Below, one piece after another: positions 57,181 to 64,000 of a stretch of DNA of 64,000 nt. Positions within the stretch are counted from its first letter, which is position 1, and every line of letters begins with the position of its first letter. This DNA is from Thereva unica. Lineage: Eukaryota; Arthropoda; Insecta; Diptera; Therevidae. Location of the stretch: positions 62,001 through 126,000 of the forward strand of contig CATLJY010000888.1 in NCBI GenBank assembly GCA_949987705.1. Reading direction: 5' to 3'. A program made the position numbers and the translations under genes. The notes under the pieces are model-generated. The model ran no database searches, had not been told where the DNA came from, and worked only from the letters and a program-made list of their open reading frames with translations.

Positions 57181-57491
57181 AAAAACTTGTCTAGATCTGC
57201 ACTCGTCGGCGGTCAGCGGCAGACTGAGCATTTTTGTCATTCCGTCACGCGCCTTTAGACATTTTCATACAAAAGAGCTTTTTCCTGCAACTCGACTATA
57301 AATTGAGCGGTGGCTTCGCGCGCGACCCATTCACTCATTAAACTTTAGTTGGTGAGGAGTGAAGCAGGCAGCTCCTCTACCGCCTAAAGTTTTTTTTAAT
57401 TAATAATTAATGATTAAGAATGGCTAGAGCTCCTCGAGGCGTGCAGCTCCTCGGGTTGAGCAGCTCGAGTTGAAAATTGCGCGGTGCACTT

Positions 57492-58073
57492 TTATGACCT
57501 CTGACCTCTTAAAAATGGATATATGGCGTGTAGGCACTCTACGTCATATGGTGTGAGTCCCCGCGAGTTGTTGGAGTAGAAGGGGTTCATCACAGATTTC
57601 TGGTCGCTGCAGTGTAGCAGCCCCAAGATGTGACCAAGCTCGTGCACGGTGGTAGTAAAGAGCATTTGCCTTGTCCATGACTCCGCTGCGTCGAAGCACA
57701 ATTTCTTTCCGGGTGGCAAGGTCGCATGCGCCAGCACATTGCCCTCGCCATCAAAGACATCTGGACAGCCGTGATTTCCGTAAACATTTCTAACGACAAT
57801 CTCGTTCGCGGCCTTTTTTCGTGGACCCTTGGCTGTCGACAATTTAAAGAAATCAATGTCAGTTTTATCGGCAAAGTGTTTAACGACTTCTTCGAATGAT
57901 TCGCGCTGACCCCTAATCTTGATAAATTTGTCGTCTATAATTATCGCCAATGGAAAATTCATTTTGCCATAATGCCTTGACACTTTGTACGTTAGACTAG
58001 CGTGGCTGGGTATACGGTAGTAAATTATCACAATAACGCCGATCCCGGCAATGACTAGAAACAACAATTGCAT
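57492..58073 (-). CDS. Matrix metalloproteinase (matrixin-like)
   Basis: The 193-residue protein has an N-terminal hydrophobic signal/anchor (LLFLVIAGIGVIVIIYY), a structural-metal region (NVLAHATLPPG, FDAAESW) and the metzincin zinc site HELGHILGLLH (near residues 142-152) with the Met-turn SVMNPF. No propeptide cysteine switch is obvious and no hemopexin domain follows. Viral matrixins are known in granuloviruses and some filamentous viruses, where they degrade basement membrane to spread infection. The start follows gaTAAGGATG. The last ~12 codons lie in hr-associated sequence. Confidence 0.9.
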   Translation of the reverse strand: MQLLFLVIAGIGVIVIIYYRIPSHASLTYKVSRHYGKMNFPLAIIIDDKFIKIRGQRESFEEVVKHFADKTDIDFFKLSTAKGPRKKAANEIVVRNVYGNHGCPDVFDGEGNVLAHATLPPGKKLCFDAAESWTRQMLFTTTVHELGHILGLLHCSDQKSVMNPFYSNNSRGLTPYDVECLHAIYPFLRGQRS

Positions 58074-58077
58074 CCTT

Positions 58078-58200
58078 ATCTGACCGCTGTCGTCCGCGCC
58101 AGTTCAATCTGACCGCTGTCGTCCGCGCCAGTTCAATCTGACCGCTGTCGTCCGCGCCAGTTCAATCTGACCGCTGTCGTCCCGCAAGTTTCCCGCCAGT
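58078..58200 (+). repeat. 29-bp tandem repeat
   Basis: The unit ctgaccgctgtcgtccgcg-ccagttcaat occurs three times plus a partial copy between the metalloproteinase start and the next gene. Each unit includes CAGT, an initiator-like motif on the plus strand, but no TATA box is seen. Confidence 0.8.
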
Positions 58201-58210
58201 TCACAGTTCG

Positions 58211-58450
58211 ATGGCGACCGTCATCAAGAAAGGAGGCATCATTGCCAACCGGCACCTGATAGACGACCCAAACATCGATGTGCTCGTCGCATACCTGAAG
58301 AGCGGAGCGCACCAGACACCGACACCAATCGACCTGCCCGCGTACATAAATGGAGAGATTGAGATCGCCTTTAAGCAGCCGCGCAGGCCGCGCTTCAACC
58401 CATACATCGCGGGACACAGACCCAGGCTCTCGATTTTCAATCTAGAATAA
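58211..58450 (+). CDS. Small basic protein (79 aa)
   Basis: Starts in cacagttcgATGG after the 29-bp repeats. Contains KQPRRPRFNPY and HRPRLS basic segments near the C-terminus and no hydrophobic helix. No family recognised. The next gene's TAAG follows shortly after its stop. Confidence 0.6.
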   Translation: MATVIKKGGIIANRHLIDDPNIDVLVAYLKSGAHQTPTPIDLPAYINGEIEIAFKQPRRPRFNPYIAGHRPRLSIFNLE

Positions 58451-58469
58451 ATAAATATAGATAAGGAGA

Positions 58470-59302
58470 ATGACGATTTCGAGTTTATTATTTGGCTTTA
58501 GTTTATTAGGCATGCTTGTCGGGGGGTGCACCGATCGAAAAGAACCACCGCGTCTTTGTGGTCAAAAATTTCATCGAGGGCAATGGCTCCCTGCCCGCCG
58601 ATGCGCGGCGCGGTGACTTTCTTCTGTTTCAACGACGTGCTCGATGGCCAGCCCAAGATGCAGTCTTTCCTGATGGCCGACCATGTCAATTTTCGCATTG
58701 AGGCCCTGTTTCTAAACAGTAACGAGCACCTCTACGTATTATTCCAGTACATTATTCGCCAAAACATAGATGGCCGTAATGTAGTGTACTTGGTATTTAT
58801 GAACGGTGCCAATACCCTAAACAAATTCAACAAAAACATGATGAGGTCCATCTTCCAGAGCGGCCAGGTGCTCGTAGTTTTCGGCGACAACAACGACTTT
58901 TTAGGCGAAAACGAACTCGATTTGCCCGTATTTGTCCCGCTAACCGACAGCCTCAAGATATCCATCTTTAACCGCGACCTGCCCATCTCTAAGCGCGTCT
59001 ATAACCCCCGCGAAGACCTATACTACGTACCCAAGTACAAGCACATCGACAATGTATCGGAATATCCCATGTGGTTTGTCAAATGGCTGTTTGTTATCAA
59101 CTTTTTCAGCACACAGCCAATATTCCGATACAAGGTCACCAAAAACTATGCGCTCTTGCGCGACCACGTATCGTTCCTGCCTCGGCTGCTAATTTCTGAA
59201 TTTCCGCGATGCTACCACGGTATCTATGACCTGAAAACAGCGTCCATTGTAGGGGGACGTGAGTTTGACTGCCAGAAATATAACGTCGTTATAAGTAAGT
59301 AA
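58470..59302 (+). pseudogene. Unknown protein gene with frame-disrupted 5' end
   Basis: The main frame (58526-59302) has its first ATG at 58583, giving 239 residues with mixed alpha/beta character (VVYLVFMNGAN, QVLVVFGDNNDF, WFVKWLFVINFF). However, the late motif is further upstream: gaTAAGgagaATG at 58470 starts a signal-peptide-like sequence (MTISSLLFGFSLLGMLVGG) in another frame, which meets a run of six G at 58521. Either the gene initiates at 58583, or one or two small length changes have broken a longer secreted protein. No family recognised. Confidence 0.55.
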
Positions 59303-59303
59303 G

Positions 59304-60080
59304 ATGTCCTCGTTATTGATGACCATTTTATATGCCCAGGAACACAACAAAATTCCCGTAATAACGCCGCAAAATATATGGTGCACATTCGTGTTAAAGC
59401 TTAAGCAGATTTGCGCCATTGAAACCCACCTCAAGCCCGCCAGCGACGTGCATGGACACTCTTGTAGCTACGAGAATGCCACTCTCCAGCACTTTGAAGA
59501 CAAAATACTCCTAAAGTTCCACAACGACACGGAGGCGAGGAGGCGTGATCGCCATCTACTACTCCATTCTGAAATTTACTACACAAGCGAAAGTGATTCA
59601 TTCACTCCGCTCAAGTTCTCCGACACTGAGCCGCAAACACTCGACAGACTGGAAATTACCGGCACCCAAGAGGACTGGGAGGCCTTGTGGGGCACACTTC
59701 ATGCGCTTCATAAGGATCCATTGATAAAAACCTTTTACCCGGCTAGCGTGTTGGAAGACTACAACATGCTAATCGAGCTGTTTGAGCAGATTGTTGGCAA
59801 GCTCAAGGACGCAAATCGGGGTGTAATCGATTTGAATTTCTGGTACAAGTTTCTCGATAATTTGGTCACCGAGTCGAAGCACTTTATCATCGGCGGGGCC
59901 TCCTCCCTAGGCTTTACAAAACAGGCATCTGACGGCCTCGATAAAGTTGAGATATCGTCGCTGCAACCAGAAATTTCCTTCATGGGTTCAACCATGCTCG
60001 TCAATACAATGACCGAGGACCACAAGACTGTTCGCTGCGATTTAGTGAAAAAGGTGGGGGAAAGCAGTGGAAGCGATTAA
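59304..60080 (+). CDS. DUF4419 domain protein (258 aa)
   Basis: Starts in taagTAAGATG, one base after the previous stop. The sequence matches the DUF4419 pattern: an N-terminal YAQEHNKIPVITPQNIWCTF, a central block with LEITGTQEDWEALWGTLHAL, and a later FWYKFLDNLV. DUF4419 proteins are found in fungi, protists, some insects and large viruses; the function is unknown. No signal peptide. Intact frame. Confidence 0.75.
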   Translation: MSSLLMTILYAQEHNKIPVITPQNIWCTFVLKLKQICAIETHLKPASDVHGHSCSYENATLQHFEDKILLKFHNDTEARRRDRHLLLHSEIYYTSESDSFTPLKFSDTEPQTLDRLEITGTQEDWEALWGTLHALHKDPLIKTFYPASVLEDYNMLIELFEQIVGKLKDANRGVIDLNFWYKFLDNLVTESKHFIIGGASSLGFTKQASDGLDKVEISSLQPEISFMGSTMLVNTMTEDHKTVRCDLVKKVGESSGSD

Positions 60081-60223
60081 AACATTCAATTAGAATTAAA
60101 TACAATATTTTTTTATGTATGTATTTTAAATTTATTTATTTTTAAATGTACATATAATTCTAGTTTTAAGTATTTACATATATGTTTAGTTATTTATAAG
60201 TATTTAATTAGTATTTTATTTTT

Positions 60224-61111
60224 TTAGTCGTTCTGAAAGATACCCGATATCCACGAGTAGTCGGGGCTGGTCCACAACAGGATCGAGGCATCGTCTGCTG
60301 CGTTGGTATCAGGCCAATCATCCATATCGGTGTAACTGGGGGCGCTGCTATACCAATTATCCCAATCATCCATATCGGTGTAACTGGGGGCGCTGCTATA
60401 CCAATTATCCCAATCGTCCTCATCGTATGTGCAGGGGGAGTTAGCATCTTCGCTGCTATACCAATCGTAATCATCGTAAGTACAGGGGGAGTTAGCATCT
60501 TCGCTGAAATTCCAATCGAGAGAGTCGGCATCGGACTCGCTACCTAGGTGGATGGTCGCTGGCATCGCCATCCTGGTCCGCTGGATCTCCGGCTCCGTAA
60601 GGTCTATGGTCGCTGGTCTATGGTCGCCGACTGCATTAGTCGCCATCCTGGTCCCCTTAATCTCCGGCTCCGTAAGGTCTATGGTCGCTGGTCTATGGTC
60701 GCCGACTGCATTAGTCGCCATCCTGGTCCAGTTGATCTCCGGCTCCGTGAGGTCTATGGTCGCTGGTCTATGGTCGCCGACTGCATTAGTCGCCATCCTG
60801 GTCCAGTTGATCTCCGGCTCCGTAAGGTCTATGGTCGCTGGTCTATGGTCGCCGACTGCATTAGTCGCCATCCTGGTCCAGTTGATCTCCGGCTCCGTAA
60901 GGTCTATGGTCGCTGGTCTATGGTCGCCGACTGCATTAGTCGCCATCCTGGTCCAGTTGATCTCCGGCTCCGTAAGGTCTATGGTCGCTGGTCTATGGTC
61001 GCCGACTGCATTAGTCGCCATCCTGGTCCAGTTGATCTCCGCTGGCATCGCTATCCTGGTCCAGTTGATGTCCTCGCAACAGCAACAGATTTCAATTAAG
61101 ATCCGGTTCAT
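60224..61111 (-). CDS. Early repeat protein with six SIM-like motifs and acidic tail (295 aa)
   Basis: After a short N-terminus with four consecutive cysteines, a 25-residue unit (75 bp) repeats about six times; each unit ends PATIDLTEPE. IDLT flanked by acidic residues is the classic SUMO-interaction motif type. The C-terminal ~90 residues are very acidic and aromatic, with their own repeats (DDWDNWYSSAPSYTDM twice; YSSEDANSPCTYD-type twice), like transactivation domains. An early TATA-CAGT promoter precedes it. A role in SUMO-linked host regulation is inferred; no family recognised. Confidence 0.75.
   Translation of the reverse strand: MNRILIEICCCCEDINWTRIAMPAEINWTRMATNAVGDHRPATIDLTEPEINWTRMATNAVGDHRPATIDLTEPEINWTRMATNAVGDHRPATIDLTEPEINWTRMATNAVGDHRPATIDLTEPEINWTRMATNAVGDHRPATIDLTEPEIKGTRMATNAVGDHRPATIDLTEPEIQRTRMAMPATIHLGSESDADSLDWNFSEDANSPCTYDDYDWYSSEDANSPCTYDEDDWDNWYSSAPSYTDMDDWDNWYSSAPSYTDMDDWPDTNAADDASILLWTSPDYSWISGIFQND
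60592..61040 (-). repeat. 75-bp in-frame tandem repeat
   Basis: Six nearly identical 75-bp units inside the preceding gene, with internal sub-repeats (ctatggtcgctgg/ctatggtcgccg). High identity implies recent expansion or ongoing homogenisation. Confidence 0.9.
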
Positions 61112-61136
61112 TGCTTTTTGACTTGGGTTCTAAACA

Positions 61137-61173
61137 ACTGATGAATGACCAGAACTGGTTCTCACTATATATA
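61137..61173 (-). promoter_or_regulatory. Early promoter TATA-CAGT of repeat-protein gene
   Basis: On the minus strand a TATATATAG box (about 61173-61165) is followed by CAGT at 61140-61137, about 32 nt later; the ATG is 26 nt further on. A second CAGT at 61157-61154 lies too close to the TATA to be the initiator. Confidence 0.7.
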
Positions 61174-61199
61174 CCCTGGCACCCATACAACCACTCACC

Positions 61200-61770
61200 C
61201 ACACTCAGTTGCGGATACACGAGTTGCAATAAATGATGCGCGGCGATAAGAACCATTAGAATGCGGGGTTATAAAATGCATATACAAATTCCGATATCTA
61301 GAGGTGACCCTACACTCAGGCATCGGCAAACAAGGCACTTCTTTCAACGTGATCCATTTGGTCGAGTCGCAACAAGCGGCGGCGAGGCGATAAGACCGGT
61401 CGAGTCGCCCACACGCATCCTTTGGAGCCGCGCTATCTGGAGTGGTCCGTCTCACATTACAATCATCACATTACCCATCAACAAACAACGATAGGAACGC
61501 TCGAGTTGCAATTAATTGCTCTCAGCTTCCTCTCGAGTGGTGATAGCAACCATTCATCTTGATGATCCTAAAAGAAACATTCATCGAGTCGCAATAAACA
61601 GCGATACAATGTTTAGCACGTTACAATCTAGAGGTGACCCATCAACAAACAAGGCAGTTCTTTCAACGAGACCCAAATACGAATCGACAGAGTCGCAACA
61701 TTGTATGAAAAGCCCGGCGAGGCGATAAGACCGGTCGATTCGCAACATTGTATGAAAAGCCAGGACAGAA
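61200..61770. repeat. Scattered short repeats near the virus/host-like boundary
   Basis: Recurring phrases include cgagt(t/c)gcaa (five or more times), gaggcgataagaccggtcga (twice, plus degenerate copies), ctagaggtgaccc (twice) and gcaacattgtatgaaaagcc (twice, 61697 and 61743). No open frame is convincing. This stretch separates the last viral gene from retrotransposon sequence. Confidence 0.7.
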
Positions 61771-61879
61771 AAACATGAAAATTGAAAATTTAAAATGACT
61801 ACTACTTTACTGTCTAAGTTGACTAAATTAGGGAACTGAAAAATTAACAATAAGTTGCCTTCTGAACTTCCCTACAGCA

Positions 61880-63560
61880 CCAGCTCGCTTTACATCTACA
61901 GGTAGAGAATTCCACAAACTAGTGACGTGAACGAAAAAAAAGCGTTTAGATTGTAAGCACGAGTAATGGGGCATAAGTAAATTATTAGTTCTAGTAGATT
62001 GAAGGAATGTGAGTTTTTCTCGGAGACATTGCGGTTTACCCGAAACCGGACAATAGAATTGAATGCTACATTCAATTTTAGCTGGGAGAATGAATCGAGT
62101 TTACAGAAGATTACATCACTATATGTTATTAAGGGCATTAAAAGAGATTTAGCAAGCTTTGAGCGAGTATGGAGTGGTATAAAGTTCGACGTACACCAAA
62201 GTTTTCGTAGACTGCTATAGACCTTGCCAATTATATAGTTAATATGATCCGACCATGTTAAATTCTTATTCAGAAAAACCCCCAGACTCTTTACCTTATC
62301 ACAAAACGGAATGATATTACGGTTTAATAATACTGCAGGGAATCCATTGGTATTTATAACATTTTTAGATATGACTATTGCTTGAGACTTGTCAGGGTTT
62401 AGTTGCAATCTATTCGCCTCGAGGTCTTTATTGATTCGCCAAATACAATCCTCAATCATGCCAAGTCGGCAGCTAAGGTAGATTTGAACATCGTCCGCGT
62501 ACAACAGGGCTTTACAAAAATTCAGTTCTTTTGGGAGATCATTAATGAAGAGAGAGAAGAGGAGCGGACCAAGTATAGAACCTTGAGGTACGCCCTTAGA
62601 TAGGAGTGAGAAACTGGACTCATAATTGTCTGTGAAAACCTTTTGAGATCTACCGCTTATGAAATTCCAAATAAGACGGACAGCGGACGATGAGAAGTTG
62701 AATTGAGAAGATATTTTCTGGCATAAAAGCGTATGATTTACAGAGTCGAAAGCTTTCGAGAAGTCCAGCAGTGAGAGAATGGTTAAATGATCATGATCAA
62801 TGTTCGTTCAGGTGTAGATCATCAGTTAATTTTAGGAGGGCAGTACTGCAACTGTGGTTATTCCTAAAGCCATGCTGGAATTCAGTTAAAAAGGAATTAG
62901 ATTCAAGGTATTGGACCATTTGAATGTACATTCACTTTTCCAGAATTTGGGAGAGGCACGAAAGGATACTAATGGGTCGGAAGTCCTGTGGAAGAGAGGC
63001 ATTGGATTTTTTAGGAATTGGAGTAACTTTTGCTTTCTTCCACAAAGATGGGAAAGTAGAGGACGTTAGACAGGAGTTAAAAATGTGGGTGAGAAAAGGA
63101 AGTATAGAGGGAAGAATAATTCGAAGAAATTTTAAACTAATGCCGTCAACGCCGACTGCATTTGAACAGTGGGTTCAATGTCAATTTGTGATAGATGTTT
63201 GCCGGTAACTCCGATGTTGCGAAGGTTCTTCCAAAGCACTTGAGGGGGTAAATTAGCATCAAGTTTGGCTGTGTAATAATCCGATTTGGCTTTTTATTGC
63301 GTTCGTAGTACGATTTCTGAGCAAGCGGAATGTGGTCCAGTTTTCATTCGATTTGCACTTTTTCCAGTGAACGTAGGCTTTGTCACGCTGTCGAAACAGG
63401 GATTCAATTATAGGCGAAAACCAAGGATACACCTTTTTATTGGATCTGTAGTACTTTAACGGCACGTATTTGTCTAGAAGATATAGGCTGAGATTGTTGA
63501 AGTGTTCAACCTGAGCATTAACGTCTGGCATTGAATATATATTACTCCAGTCGAGTGAGC
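61880..63560 (-). mobile_element. Degenerate non-LTR retrotransposon (LINE) ORF2 fragment
   Basis: The minus strand encodes, from high to low coordinates, a linker region (VYPWFSPIIESLFRQRDKAY near 63.4 kb), reverse transcriptase blocks (a VPQGSILGPLLFSLFINDLP region near 62.6 kb and the catalytic YADD in LLYADDVQIYL at 62.5 kb) and a downstream thumb region (KVKSLGVFLNKNLTW). The frame is broken several times between 62.6 and 63.3 kb. This is a jockey/CR1-type element typical of insect chromosomes. It is not functional. Confidence 0.85.
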
Positions 63561-64000
63561 ACGCTTCAGCAAGTAAGCTAACGCGGTCGAGTTGAAAAAT
63601 TAATATATATTTATATTTATATATATTTGTTAAAGATAGAGCTCCTTTGCTCTAACTGTAAGGGGTAGTCAAAGTGAAGCACCTTGACTTATTGTTGTGT
63701 GTGCACAAGTACTTGAACCTGTACACTCAATCGCTGTGCCTCAAGCAGACTCTCCTGAAATAGAAATAAAAGTCTTAATTTGTGATTGATCACTAATAAA
63801 CTCTCTCTTTATTAATCAACCTTCCATTTATATATATACAAGAATTGCTTAAATAAACAATAATTAAAAAAGGTGCAAGCATTTAAGGTTCATTGATCAT
63901 TTAAAGTTCATTGCTTACAATTTTGCTGATGGCGCAATAATCTACAATTATACTAAAGTGAAAATGTACTTTAATTTTACTGATCGTGCAATTAAATTTA
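63561..64000. other. AT-rich sequence, probably host
   Basis: Strongly AT-rich with short low-complexity runs (tatatttatatttatatat). No gene, hr unit or TAAG-ATG start is visible. The composition differs sharply from the viral part. Confidence 0.6.

Larger units (their letters stand above)
54860..57480 (-). repeat. hr block: six reverse-orientation units with gene-derived inserts
   Basis: Units lie at about 54870-55110, 55375-55610, 55815-56065, 56320-56560, 56760-57000 and 57195-57440. Two spacers (55140-55370, 56090-56320) are the common accessory segment with TGACCTTGAAACC. Three others contain a chimeric micro-ORF made from the 3' ends of the flanking genes. The block lies exactly between the two donor genes. 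Confidence 0.9.

Noticed and set aside
60548..61121. Two long plus-strand frames over the 75-bp repeats
   Set aside because: They are a by-product of a three-fold period. The minus-strand frame has an ATG, early promoter and meaningful motifs.
63259..63531. Separate small viral gene at 63.3-63.5 kb
   Set aside because: It reads as the linker region of the same broken non-LTR retrotransposon.

Overview
The window is a roughly 61 kb stretch of a large double-stranded DNA insect virus, followed by about 2 kb that looks like insect chromosomal DNA. The viral part has the gene set of the Lefavirales/Naldaviricetes lineage (baculoviruses, nudiviruses, hytrosaviruses, filamentous viruses). Recognisable members are PIF-0/P74, PIF-1, PIF-5/ODV-E56, a family B DNA polymerase, a VLF-1-type tyrosine recombinase, a P33/Ac92-type sulfhydryl oxidase, a LEF-5-type zinc ribbon, an FtsJ-type cap methyltransferase, an SF1 helicase and BRO-N proteins. 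Most genes carry a baculovirus-style late motif (TAAG) directly at the ATG, often as TAAGATG. Five genes instead have a TATA box followed 25-33 nt later by CAGT, the baculovirus early promoter layout. The balanced base composition, BRO, matrixin, chitin-binding and nucleotide-metabolism genes recall Apis mellifera filamentous virus and relatives, but the exact family cannot be fixed from this sequence alone.

Layout. 0-4.3 kb: PIF-0, small unknown genes, and fragments of ankyrin, zinc-finger and ribonucleotide reductase genes around two copies of a dispersed repeat ('hr'). 4.4-17.4 kb: replication and structural block (AAA ATPase, helicase, early spliced gene with a nested late gene, P33, VLF-1, LCAT-like lipase). 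17.4-24.7 kb: mucin-like membrane protein, PIF-1, unknowns, PD-(D/E)XK nuclease, methyltransferase. 24.8-31.3 kb: hr arrays around a bro gene. 31.4-38.2 kb: a membrane-anchored protein, a gene with a 52-nt intron, and a 1258-residue protein with an N-myristoylation-type start. 38.2-40.5 kb: a 413-bp tandem hr array and a deoxynucleoside kinase fragment. 40.6-45.7 kb: small membrane proteins, LEF-5-like protein, DNA polymerase. 45.7-49.8 kb: decayed bro, intact bro, a 117-bp minisatellite, a broken T5orf172-like gene and a broken thymidylate kinase. 50.3-54.8 kb: PIF-5 and neighbours. 54.9-57.5 kb: inverted hr array carrying chimeric micro-ORFs. 57.5-61.1 kb: matrix metalloproteinase, DUF4419 protein, and an early gene encoding six tandem SUMO-interaction-like motifs. 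61.2-64 kb: short repeats, then a degenerate non-LTR retrotransposon and AT-rich sequence.

The main unusual points are two spliceosomal introns, one of which has a 5' splice site that overlaps a late TAAG promoter and encloses a late gene; hr units that carry nuclear-receptor, CRE and NF-kB-like sites; hr borders at which nucleotide-metabolism genes are repeatedly truncated; and the SIM-repeat early protein. Core genes are intact while several accessory genes are frameshifted. That fits either an active virus with a fast-decaying accessory set, or a recent integration into a host chromosome.
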